Positions 54,110-64,000 of a DNA stretch of 64,000 nucleotides are shown here, in pieces; the first letter of the stretch is position 1; each line of letters starts with the position of its first letter. Below the pieces are notes generated by a model. That model was not told where the DNA came from, made no database searches, and worked only from the letters and a program-made list of their open reading frames with translations. A program made the position numbers and the translations under genes. This DNA comes from Onthophagus taurus (taxonomy: Eukaryota > Arthropoda > Insecta > Coleoptera > Scarabaeidae), in contig NC_091972.1 of NCBI RefSeq assembly GCF_036711975.1, positions 17,241,001-17,305,000 on the forward strand. Reading direction: 5' to 3'.

Positions 54110-54530
54110 TTTTTGAGATATTTTATGACCAAAGGAGGGAGTTTATGACTTTTATTATGTTTTTGCCCCGTTGTAGTCGGCTTCGTATTTCTGCTTCACA
54201 TCTTTCACTGTGGTCCATCTTAGTTCCAAGGTAAGTGCACTCTTCGCATCCTTTGATTAAGGTGTTATCATTTAACACCAGACCTGTTGCTTCTCCGCCG
54301 ACGCAAGATACTGGGTTTTTGCTACATTCGTAGTCAAGCTCCACCGGTAGTATACTTCTATTAAATTTCTTGCCATATATTCAAGGTCTTCTTCGTCCTG
54401 GGCTACTACCACCTGGTCGTCAGCAAAATATAGACTGTACAGCATTGTTTATTCATCAAGTTCTACGCCCATCCCTCTACATGTCGTTCTCCATTCTTCA
54501 AGAGCAATTTGCACATATATGTTGAATACT
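54110..54530 (-). pseudogene. LINE reverse transcriptase fragment
   Basis: The minus strand reads LYFADDQVVVAQDEEDLEYM (catalytic box), then in another frame CTYLGTKMDHSERCEAEIRS and RLQRGKNIIKVINSLLWS, the region after the palm. A mariner fragment at 54541-55000 separates it from 55190-55640. Confidence 0.7.
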
Positions 54531-54540
54531 ATGTTGTACT

Positions 54541-55000
54541 ATAAATAAATGTACTCAAACTTCGATTAACGAGAAAAACATTATTTATGAACATAGAGTG
54601 AAATGGAATGGCTTCGAAAACAGAAGACAAATGTAATTGAAATATCATGTTGCAAATGTTCAAATTGATGACCATTATCGTCCAGACAATGCTGATAACG
54701 CACACCAAGGGATTCGCAAACGTTACGAAACAGGTCATTAGGAACATCGCGACATTTTCCAATTTCAATGCATCGATTGTTCTTGGTTTGGTGCGATAAA
54801 TTTTGTCTTTGAGAAGAAGTCCATGGGCGTAAGGTCTGGGGAACGCGCATGGTATTCTTCAATGGTACCTCTTCGTCCAATCCATGTGTCTGGAAAAGCA
54901 AGCAGCTGAGCTCGTACATCGCGAAACATCACCACACAGTGATAATCTGGGGGTGACGGTAGACAGGGAACATATTAGAGGGTCTATTCGAATTATCCAG
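54541..55000 (-). pseudogene. Mariner transposase C-terminal fragment
   Basis: The minus strand reads RDVRAQLLAFPDTWIGRRG and EEYHARSPDLTPMDFF (third catalytic block), then after a frame change RDVPNDLFRNVCESLGVRYQ and HGHQFEHL-type residues. It is the C-terminal third of an insect mariner-type transposase, related to 13284-14055, and inserted in or next to LINE debris. Confidence 0.75.
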
Positions 55001-55189
55001 GGTAGTCGCAGATTGCTACAACTTCTGTAGTTTCAGAAAACGATTTTTCAATTGATATGTTCAATACTTATCTGGTCAACTGTAATTTTATGAATCTCAA
55101 TCTGGTACAGATTCGAATATGAATCTAACTTCAGCCACATCTTTGATTAACGTAACATTTATTGACGTTGCGATAACGCTTGCCACAAT

Positions 55190-55640
55190 TTTTGTTGAGG
55201 AATGTCATACGTCTTAGTGAGGTCTATGAGAGAAGTGTTATTCTTCCTATAGCTACTTTCTTCACTGTGATTTGGTTTAGACTAAATATATTATTCATAC
55301 TCGCTCTGAATCCCGCCAGTTCTTCCAATTCACATGATGCCCATTCGTTTTGTATAAAATTTTTCACTATTCGACCGTATAGTCTGTTTAAGGAATTTAT
55401 GACCCTTAGACATCGGTAGTTTAGCTACACTTCTTTCTATCTCCTTTTTTATAGATTGGTGTTATCCACCTCTTCTTCCAAACCTCTGGAATTTTTTCTC
55501 CATTCGCAAAGTCTTGAAAGATACCTGCTAATATTTCTAGCAATGAGTCCACTGCGTTTTTTATTAACTCAATTTGCTTTCAGGGCTTTTTTTACCTGAT
55601 CTGCTTTTATTTCTACCGCAGGACCTTCTACTCTATGTTT
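55190..55640 (-). pseudogene. LINE reverse transcriptase N-terminal fragment
   Basis: The minus strand keeps GPAVEIKADQVKKALKANE, RVINSLNRLYGRIVKNF and ELAGFRASMNNIFSLNQI, the first RT blocks of an insect LINE, with stops. Together with 54110-54530 it probably represents one element. Confidence 0.6.
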
Positions 55641-55751
55641 CTGATGTTTCTGTTATGAACCGAGATCTTTGTTCTTTTAATTAGTTTCCATAATGTTCTT
55701 TCAAAACTGATACAAGTATGAGTGTTTTAAATTTAAATAAACAATTATTGG

Positions 55752-56170
55752 GCTGCTCAAAGTCTCATCTTTTAACAACCACGTTTGTGCTAAAGTTGTC
55801 AGAGGCGAGGCGATGTTGCCTTTCTGACGAACTTTCTTAGCTGAAGAGACCAATCGAAGTCGAAACGAGCGAAATAAAAATATAATCTGTTCTATTTGTC
55901 GAACGATGCTCTCTGAGACACAAAGTCTTTTGCTTGCCAAATTTTTCCAAAGTGCGAAGTTTGCACAAATCTGGAAAAGGCTTTGTTTTTGACGAAGTTT
56001 GACTGTTTGCAAAAAGTTTGACAAAATGGGATTCATTCAAAGTAGTTCTGTGAATGTGCAGTTATATTTTTGTTTTGACATTGATTGGTCTCTTTAGCTA
56101 AGGAAGTTCTTAGGACACCTTAGGACAAACATGTTTGTTAAAAGATGAAAGCTTACTTTGAGCAAAATTC
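55752..56170. mobile_element. MITE with ~35 bp inverted ends
   Basis: The left end TGCTCAAAGTCTCATCTTTT and, reversed, the right end TGCTCAAAGTAAGCTTTCAT pair, followed on both sides by CTTTTAACAA. It is about 415 bp and carries no coding capacity. I do not assign the superfamily. Confidence 0.7.
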
Positions 56171-56411
56171 ATAACTCCTCAAAACTCAGATCTCTTTTGA
56201 CTTTGAATTTTAGTTCATTGAGAACATTAATTTTAATAATATAATTAATGTCATCATTAAGATAGTTTTTATCATGTTAACAAAATTGATGAATTTAAAA
56301 AGAACTTACACTATTTTATTATTATTTTCAGAAAAACAATATCCACATTATTTTATAAAATACAGATTAAATTCCTTTTCTTATTTAATAAAAAAACACA
56401 AATTATTTTTA

Positions 56412-57798
56412 TTAATTTTCCAATTGTACTTCCATCGATTCATTCACATCATCTTTTTCAATAATTTCCTTTACACAAGCATCATCAATGTTCTGGGAAA
56501 TTTCAACTTTTTGATGTCCTTTATCTTCCATCACATTTTCTACATTCGCCTCTTTCGATTCGTCATTTACATCAACCGTTTCTTCTTTTCCATTAGTTTT
56601 TTCCTCATCTTTATTCTCATCTTCATTGTTAATGATATTAACCTCGCTACTTAATACATCATTTATTTCTTCATCATATAAATCTTCGTGATGTTTATCA
56701 TCATCTCCTTCTAATTCATCTTGAGTTTCGGATTGTTTAACATCTTTTCCTTTCTTTTCGAAATTTTTCTTCATCCGTTCCTCGATTTGTTGAAGATCAT
56801 CAAAAACATCTTGACGTTTTTTATCAATCATTTCTAAAAAGAAAATTATATATTTTAATAAATTAAAAAAAATTAAATATTTTAAAATAAATTTGACATT
56901 TATCATAACCTAAATAGGTCAAAAAAATTCTAACCTAAATATGTCAAAAAATCCTAACCTAAAATTCTTAAATTATAGTATATTAAGTTAAAAATAACTC
57001 ACTTTCAATTTCATTTTTACATTCTTCCAAAGCTGTTTTATTCACCTCATTTAATTTTCTTGGTAAATAACAAATTTGTGGTTTAGCTTTGGTTTGAATA
57101 AAATGCATCCTTGGTTTTTGTCGTTCCTCCCATAATGAATACTCTTTCATTCTGGTCATTTTTAATTCAATCATTCTAATCTCGGCTTGTTTCTTTTTCC
57201 GGTTAAAAAACAATTCTTGCCTTTCTTTTTTAATTTCCGCTTTCTCCCTAATTTCATGTTCTTCGATTTTCTTTTCTAATTGAGCTCGCTTATCCTCCTT
57301 CGATTTCAATTTAGTCTCTTCCTGTTGGAACTTTTGCAGCGTACCTAACAGCGCTCCAAACATCCTTCGATTTCTCGCCTTTGATTTTTCATCTTTATTT
57401 TGGGCTGCTAAAGCTTCCTGTCGACTCGGAATTTCTTTTGGAGTAACTATAATCTTACTTATCATCTGTTTTTGAGGTTGTTTAAGCTCTTCCTCGTCAT
57501 ATTGATTATTTGGTTTATCTGAGAGACGCTTAAAAACCGAACTTCTCCGTTTATTAATCGGCTCATCGTTTTCATGATTAAAAGGTCTTCGTATTGTGGT
57601 TGTTGAACCTCTTTGTCTCACTCCGCGTATATCGTCTGGTTGTGATGATCTTTTTATAGCTAACGCTCTGGGTGTTACATCTGATGGGTCTCTACCAATT
57701 AATCGTTTTATACTTTCATCTACACCTTTTAAACTTGATCTTGCCTGTTCTAATTCGGATTGCAAAGTTCCGAATGATTTTAATATCTCTGTAGCCAT
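56412..57798 (-). CDS. PNN: Pinin
   Basis: Pinin is a nuclear protein of splicing speckles and the exon-junction-associated machinery. Exons 57798-57003 and 56833-56412 join in phase across a 169 bp intron (405 residues). The N-terminus (SFGTLQSELEQARSSLKGVD, LIGRDPSDV) and the core (DEKSKARNRRMFGALLGTLQ, then KKERQELFFNRKKKQAEIRM) are pinin hallmarks, the latter forming a long helix. KPQICYLPRKLNEVNKTALE matches the end of the core. The C-terminus is Asp/Glu-rich and lacks the Ser/Arg tail of the human protein (717 residues). The ORF start used for exon 2 in a naive reading is intronic. Confidence 0.95.
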
Positions 57799-58659
57799 AC
57801 TCTTCTTTGCCTTCTATAAACTTAATTATTATGATTTATTTCTCGTTTTTTCTGATATTAAGGGAATCGATTTACATTTTTGTGTCATATGCGTCTCTTT
57901 AGGTTAGGGATATTTTATTTTTATTGGCATGTAAAGAAAATTAGTTGACAGATAAATTTTTGGTTGGTTATAGTTTTTGCGGCATATTTAAAATTGTTTA
58001 AAAAATAAGTTTCTTTTTATAATATTTGCGTCATTTCTTAATAATTTTTATTGATTGTTTAAAGGAATTTAAATTATTTTTTTTGTAGATTGATTATTTA
58101 TTACGTTTTTTGATGAAAAAGTTTTAAGTTGGCAACACTATTGTATCTTTAAACTGCCGAAAATACTATTCTTCTATCTTTAATTTTCTTTTTTATTATA
58201 AACATTATAATCTGATCACAAATGATCAATGAATAATAATTTGATTCTATCCTAAAGTACTACGGGTTCAAATCCAGCTCCAGGGATTTTACGATTAGAT
58301 AGCAGAACTTGGGACTGATTGTATGTCGAAATCCCACCGTAAGATGGCATTAGCGTCTATACTGAAATAATTTAATTAAACTAACAGTTTTATTATTAAT
58401 AGTGGGAATGATGAGAGACAGCAATAACAATTATTACCAGTATCATTCTTTTAATTTAAAAAGTATAGATTCCAATTCGTGTTATATTTTTAAATTTGTC
58501 GCTAACTTCAACTTTTAAAAAGTTGAAGTTTGTTCAGAATGACAGATGAAAACGTCATTTTAAAGTGATTTTTTGGTAAGAGTATAATAAAGTAATAATG
58601 GTATGATTAAATAATTAGATTATTATTGACATTATAGCTTTGTTTCAGCTATCGTTATA
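57799..58659. other. Pinin upstream region and intergenic DNA
   Basis: TTAGGTTAGG at 57899-57908 lies about 100 bp upstream of the pinin start, as in the FAN1 promoter. A GTTGAAGTTTG / CTTCAACTTTT inverted pair is near 58508-58531. No gene seen. Confidence 0.4.
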
Positions 58660-58795
58660 ACTGGTTGGAAGCTCGTCAGATGCAATCTCACATGTCATAT
58701 AATGCCCTGATATTCAAATGTGGCGGCATTATTTGACAGGTGTAATTGCCTTAGCTAATTGCATCTGAGGAATTCCCAACCAGTCCGAACGTTAA
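58660..58795. mobile_element. Small MITE with ~26 bp inverted ends
   Basis: CTGGTTGGAAGCTCGTCAGA at the left pairs with ATTGCATCTGAGGAATTCCC AACCAG at the right. About 130 bp in total, no coding capacity. Confidence 0.6.
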
Positions 58796-59064
58796 TAGGA
58801 GCTACGTAGTGGCTCCAAACAGTTATTCTATGGTTGAAGCTTTTATATATAAACCCGATCCAACCTGTATTCTAGTGGTTCGGTTCTTAGCTGAATAATT
58901 CCAAAATATCCCCAACAGATGGCGCCACATACGTTCAATTTTTCTATGGTTCAAATTCAATTAAGGTTCTGATCAATAAGTCACCTCAGGTTCTGATAAC
59001 ACTAGACAACAAATTTATATTTTTACTTTCTCTTACAGTCGTAATAATAACAATAAAAACAAAT
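58796..59064. other. Intergenic sequence, nothing recognised
   Basis: No coding or repeat signal that I can support. Confidence 0.3.
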
Positions 59065-59645
59065 TTATTCTGGCCCGTATTCTTCTTTCTGGAACTGTAT
59101 GCTATCGTGCTGCTCTTCGGTACTTTCTGATATCAATGTCCAACAATAATCAACCAACATTTCACTGTTCCAGTTGCCCTGAAAATGTTTTTCAATAACA
59201 GAAATGTCTTGATTAAATCTCCCACAGTGTTCATCACTGACGTCGCCGAGATTCGTGGGAATGAAATCCAGATGCGAGTATAAAAGATGCCTCATGTTAC
59301 GTCCCAGTTCATGATAACTTCTAAGAAATTCATTATCAATTGCTATGTAGTTGTTAGATTTTGTGTTTCCTAGAAAGTTTTCGATCACATTGTTAAAAGC
59401 ATTTCAAGCACCACGTTCCAAGTCATTTAAAATCTCTTCAAATTGTGCATCTTGTTGTAGACGTTTAATTTTAATCCTACAAAAATTCCCTATTTGCGTT
59501 TTGCATTTGAAATATTGGGATATTTTCGTTGAAGGTATTGGAATCTTCGACCATTCTTATCCATTGCTTTGACGAAATTCTTCATCAAACCTAATTTTAT
59601 GTACAATGGCGATAGAAATATTTTATTAGGTCCAGGAATATACTG
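59065..59645 (-). pseudogene. Repeated insect gene family, C-terminal part
   Basis: The minus strand reads KLGLMKNFVKAMDKNG, then after stops NFLGNTKSNNYIAID, TNLGDVSDEHCGRFNQDIS and GNWNSEMLVDYCWTLISES. I recall these motifs from a large unnamed family found in many copies in arthropod genomes, thought to be transposon-associated, without a named domain. Reading is broken in the first half. It is separated from its N-terminal part (60290-60640) by a LINE fragment. Confidence 0.6.
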
Positions 59646-59649
59646 AGCC

Positions 59650-60190
59650 TTGACTGGCGCTCAGTAAATTCAGGGCCGATCTCCCCTGAACCGTTTGTAC
59701 CACTAGCTGTTAATACAGCTTCAAAGCTGATAAACTCCATCTCCCATCGAGCTTTCTGCGACAGATGGGATGGGACAGCAGCAGGTGTCTTTGCTAAGAA
59801 AACTCTGCTCTACCCTGACCGGAAGAGATCTACTCAGTTTCTAGGAAAATCAAAAAGTGACTTGAGGCTTCTCACCCACTTTCTGACCGGACACTGCAGG
59901 TTATATGCAGTGTTCTACATAAGCATATGTTCTATATGAAGCTGGCAAGTAGAGTGTCCCAACCTCGCGTACTTAAGGGAATACATTTTCGAAGTACCAT
60001 GGCTCCAAATTTCGGATATAAGGAACATATGTTTCTGTTCTATATTAACGTTCATGAAAGGATTGGGCTGGTTTTCTGACCATTGAATGAACAGTAATTG
60101 TGGGGACGTACAAAGGGCCCGCTGGAGCCTAAGTGCTGTGAAGAAACTCACCCCCACGTGAAACTACATACATGGACTGCGTGGCCAGAG
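59650..60190 (+). pseudogene. LINE RNase H C-terminal fragment
   Basis: The plus strand reads ISHRAFCDRWDGTAAGVF, KKTLLYPDRKRSTQFLGKSK and LRLLTHFLTGHCRLYAV, the C-terminal end of an RNase H-bearing LINE (the LTGH block). It interrupts the repeated gene family on the other strand. Confidence 0.6.
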
Positions 60191-60289
60191 CCTTTTTGAG
60201 CTTTCAAACTCAATTTCGAAGCATAGATAAAAAGACGCCATTCTTCTGGTTTATGTTGATGACCTTATGTCAGCATCAAGTCATCGACA

Positions 60290-60645
60290 TTATTGCAGAA
60301 TGAAAGACCTTCTTTAGTTGAATAGTATAGTTGAAATACTGTGACAGTTCTTTTGGTGATTAGGATACACAGAAATATGTGTGCCTGGAGCTTACAGCTT
60401 CCATCCTTGAAGTCTAGATCCTAGTATTTCTGCTTGAGATTTTGACAAATTCAGATTTCGAATAAGGTCATTTAATTCTGACCGATTTACTAAGTGAGGT
60501 TCGTCCTCTTGGTATGGCAAATATGCATCATCGCTGGTCGATAACTATTTGTTCTTCTGCTTCTGTAATAGCATATTCTTCACTCGAAACACCTATAAGT
60601 CTTGGTACTGGTAAGCTTTCAGCTGTCACAAACAGAGTTAATTGA
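60290..60645 (-). pseudogene. Repeated insect gene family, N-terminal part
   Basis: The minus strand reads PRLIGVSSEEYAITEAEE and, in another frame, EDEPHLVNRSELNDLIR and LSKSQAEILGSRLQGWKL, typical of the N-terminus of the same unnamed multicopy family as 59065-59645. Both frame and continuity are broken. Confidence 0.55.
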
Positions 60646-61004
60646 ATCTAACGAGCCGTGCGTAACTCCCTATATACCCACATAGCCAGAAATCGACAAC
60701 TGCCTAATTTGATTGACTCCAGAGGCCCCAACCAAATGAACGTGGTTTGAATGTTGTGACGTAGGAAACAGGCAAGGACATGGTCAGACATTCAATGTTA
60801 GGCAGTACAATATATCTTGCTTATATAAAAATCGCTTTAAAATTCTGTAAAATTTAATATACTTTTGAAAAAGCCATTTAAAAACATTTCTCAAAATCCT
60901 GACGCGATGGAATAAATTTAAAATTAGTTTCAGAATCAGCATGAAAAACGACATAAACTACACGTAATGGTGTATGAGAAAAGAAATTGTGTTTGGCAGT
61001 TCAA
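60646..61004. other. Intergenic sequence, nothing recognised
   Basis: No coding signal or repeat that I can support. Confidence 0.3.
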
Positions 61005-62450
61005 TTATGATTGAACTACACTAATTTTATATAGTTTAGTCCTCTCTAATCTTCTTGTCAAATTGGTGTTGTCGAGGAGTTGGAATGCTTCAGAATTTAC
61101 GTGTTGGAGAAGTCGTTGTTCATGACATCCTGCGATTTTGGGAATTATTTGAATAAGTATCTCTATTTCATGGTGCTTGTGGAGATCACAGCTGCGGAAG
61201 TACCAAGGTGCATCGACCATATGTCACAGTGCTTTGTTTTGTAGTCGTTGAATGATTTGAATATCACTTTTACTAGCGCAGCCCCAAAGATGTATAACCA
61301 TACTGGCTTTAGTACTTGCTTATAAAGAAGCAGTTTATTGTGGATGGGTAACTTGGAGTTCGTTCCAAGCAATCAGTAAATTTTTAGTTAGCATGTTTTT
61401 TTAGTTATGCTGTTTTCATTTATTGGTGAAGTCTACTTGTACAGACTTGATACGCCAAGTTCTGGTCCAAGTATTTATTTTGTCCATAGAGGATTGCAAT
61501 TTTTCAGCAGCTTCTTCATGATTTTTTCATATTACCATGATAGCGGTATCATCTGCAAACGTTGTCAACTGCAATGGTGTTCTGTTCAAGATAAGGAATA
61601 TCACTTAGATAACAAGTAGAATACTGGGCCGAAGAAACTACCTTATGGCTCTCCAGCCTAGATCTTTCTTAAGTTAGAATAGGAATTCTCTTGCTTTATG
61701 CTAAAATATCTTCCTGTAAGATATGACTTTATCAAAAGCCTGACCTACATCTAGGAATATTGCAGAGCAGACTTCCTTTCCATCTAAAGATTTTTTAATA
61801 ATTTTTGTAATCCTGTGTATCTGATCTATTATAGAGTGGCTTTCTCTGATCCCGAATTGGTGCGAAAGGATTAGGTTCTTTTCCTCTCTTATCGGTTTTA
61901 ATCTTTTAGGAAATAGTTTTTGAAATAATTTCGAAATTACTGGCATCAAGAAAATAGGCCTGTATGACAACACTTCCTCAGATGACTTTCCTATTTTAGG
62001 AGTCATTATTACTTCCGCTATTTTTCACATCATAGGAACATATCTTAATCTAAATGTAGTGTTAATATGATAAGTCACTTTTACTATTGCTTTCTTTGGG
62101 AGCTGTTTAAGAATTTCTCTTGTGATTTGATCGAATCCAGGTGCTTTTTTTGGATTAATATTCGTTTTGACTTTTTTCCAAAACTTCTTTTGAGGTGGTG
62201 AGTAAAATCTCGCCATCCTCTTGTCTTGGTTCATTCCAGTCTTGTGGTACTTTGGTTGGAAGATCAATTCCAGATGTTCTGCAAATCTGGTTGCTTTTTA
62301 TAGGTCATTCCGAGCCCAACTTCCATCAACCTTTCTGATTGGCGGGTTTTGGAGGGTAGGTCGTTTTAGACTTTTGGTGGCTTTCCACAAAGAGTAGTCA
62401 GTTTTAGCCAGTTTAGTCAGTCAAGCCAATCCATAATGAGATTTAAACTC
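61005..62450 (-). pseudogene. Jockey-like LINE, second copy (RT region)
   Basis: Minus-strand blocks in order: NPKKAPGFDQITREILKQL, LSYRPIFLMPVISKLFQKL, HQFGIRESHSIIDQIHRI, SAIFLDVGQAFDKV (RT block A), and further down LLGTNSKLPIHNKLLLYKQ and VDAPWYFRSCDLHKHHE. Frames change and the catalytic YADD is missing or decayed. Same family as the LINE hit by the gypsy element (38570-39207 with 49190-49590). Confidence 0.75.
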
Positions 62451-63734
62451 GAGAATCTTTATTATACTCGACAAATTCTTCTGTAGAAGATTGTACTTCA
62501 CCCAAACGTGTATATATAGTTGCCTACCTACTCATTTTGATGAATATAGTACAATAAAGTTGTATTCAATGATAATTAATTATTAATAAATATAAAACCG
62601 CATAAACCACATAAAAGTTTACAACAAAACGCATAAATGAAAGTGTTGCATTCATATTTTTAACCGCATTTGGATTATAAAAGGAAATAATCTTACAAAA
62701 GATACAAATATTAAGGTTACAAATTAATGATTAAATTTTTATCAATGATCATTTTTATAATAAGTTTTTTTAGATAATATATATAGTTTTGAATTCAACC
62801 TCGTCTATTTATAAGTTTGCCAAATCATTGGGGATTTCTCTTCGATGAATTCACTCATTTTCGTCTTTCTCCAAAGCAAGTTTACAGACGATGACGTATT
62901 GGAATGAAACCATTTTCGAAGAATATGACGCATAAATCTTTCACGTTACGTGAATAAGACCACGGTTTTCATCAATGTTGTGACGTCAACAAGTGTGTAA
63001 TTTAATAAATCCCCTAAATTAATATAAATAATTTATTATTATAAGATTATGAGATGGTTACGAAATAGGAAAGAAAAGTTGGATATTCCAAAACCGTATT
63101 GCGGAATGTCCACATGAAGTAAAAGAAAATATTATTAGTCATTTATAAGCGAAGACTAAGAGAGAGGTTTGAAAATAGATAACCAAGCAGGAGTTTTTCC
63201 AATCGGTTTGGAGTTTTGTCTTGGTCTGTGCGTAATAGTCACCTCTTTTTAGCCCAACATAAAATGCGCGCGTTTTATAAGAAGTGGAGTCAAATGATTC
63301 GCAAAGATAATCGTGAGCAGAACGATTCCCCATCAAAAAAATTAATTGGAAAGAATTTATTTAACGTTAAGTGCTTTAAAAGAAAGTTTTGAGGTGAATA
63401 ATTTTTATTTTAAATAAGGTGAGTGTATATTATGAAATTAATAGTGATTTTGCGAAAAGCCGGAAATATCTATCTGGCCATTATGGTTATAATTTTTGGT
63501 ACATTTCTGAAGTGGGCACCCCACATTGCTACATTATTGCGATATTTGAATAAAAATGAAATTAATAAGAAAGCTGATAAGATATGTCAACTTTTTGGAT
63601 CCAAGATACAAAATGAACTTTTTTGATGCTGACTTAACTCACGAAACAATTCTAAAAAGAGGATACTTTAATTAATAATTGGCGATATTTCCACAAGGAT
63701 CCTTCAAGAAATAAATTTATCATAGAAAGTTATC
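62451..63734. other. Unassigned sequence near the window end
   Basis: No recognised gene. A strong donor-like AAG|GTGAGT lies at 63416-63424, and a 67-residue hydrophobic frame (from 63423) follows, but neither is enough to call an exon. A first noncoding exon of a gene extending right is possible. Confidence 0.3.
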
Positions 63735-64000
63735 GATAAAAATTGCAACATCGAAAATTTTATCAAAACATCAAATATTGTTTTCTCAAAAACTAAAAGT
63801 TATTTTTCAAAACGTGTTGGTTCGTTGGAAAGAGGACACTCTTATTAACATTTTGGAAAATTTTCATACTCATATTTCAAGAAATGGATTTTATATGAAT
63901 TTTTAAAACTTAATCGGCCAAAAATTGCAAAATTCGAAAAAATTGTCGTTTATTTCAAAAATTTATTTCTCAAGAACTAAAAGTGTTTTTTCAAAACGGC
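63735..64000. repeat. Candidate tandem repeat, period ~182 bp, cut by window end
   Basis: AAATTGCAACATCGAAAATT near 63742 recurs as AAATTGCAAAATTCGAAAAA near 63924, and TCTCAAAAACTAAAAGTTAT at 63783 recurs as TCTCAAGAACTAAAAGTGTT at 63971. Two diverged units are visible. Confidence 0.5.

Noticed and set aside
53737-54148. Plus-strand frames of about 70-100 codons
   Set aside because: They overlap repeat and antisense LINE sequence and show no protein motif.
58265-58275. tRNA/SINE-like B box GGTTCAAATCC
   Set aside because: No A box at the right distance and no cloverleaf could be folded around it. One box alone is weak evidence for a tRNA gene or a SINE.
63423-63626. 67-codon hydrophobic frame after a good splice donor
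   Set aside because: Too short, unrecognised, and it begins inside what would be an intron if the donor is real.

Overview
The window reads as an AT-rich insect nuclear genome with spliced genes, very short introns next to very large transposon-filled ones, and a dense load of DNA transposons and retroelements. A beetle or another non-drosophilid insect is likely, because a FAN1 nuclease gene is present and, to my knowledge, Drosophila lacks one. Nothing in the window is prokaryotic.

Host genes recognised: the 3' exon of a USP20/USP33-type deubiquitinase (3641-4909, +); FAN1, a DNA-repair nuclease (24942-16351, -, at least three exons around a 6 kb intron); DDX27, a nucleolar DEAD-box helicase (25412-31911, +, three exons, divergent from FAN1 across 469 bp); an unrecognised Lys/Asn-rich protein (50553-50032, -), divergent from OPA3 (51040-52128, +, four exons); and pinin (57798-56412, -, two exons).

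Mobile DNA fills most of the rest. The USP intron (1-3640) holds a foldback-type mariner derelict with a second hairpin element inside, plus a minisatellite. From 5562 to 14488 there is a three-level nest: a long-TIR mariner interrupted by a hAT element (8 bp target duplication), itself carrying an intact tandem Penelope-like element with two hammerhead-ribozyme-like motifs. The FAN1 intron contains a dimeric satellite, a Harbinger-like element, a piggyBac-type MITE, LINE debris and a mariner with ~590 bp inverted repeats. The second DDX27 intron holds LINE fragments and a decayed Crypton-like tyrosine recombinase. From 32130 to 36430 one LINE is inserted in another and is internally duplicated; at 37046-38555 lies a mariner with plant-Stowaway-like ends.

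The most unusual object is a 9982 bp Ty3/gypsy retrotransposon (39208-49189, minus strand) with 790 bp LTRs that look identical, inserted in a jockey-like LINE. Its gag and pol overlap at a textbook -1 frameshift site (slippery heptamer, 8 nt spacer, perfect 9 bp stem). Its polyprotein carries, between RNase H and integrase, a macro domain of the TARG1/OARD1 (ADP-ribose hydrolase) type with both catalytic residues and their exact spacing kept. The right end (52300-64000) has further LINE, mariner and MITE debris, an unnamed repeated gene family broken by a LINE fragment, and the start of a possible tandem repeat. All assignments rest on reading the sequence and on recalled family motifs; no search was run.
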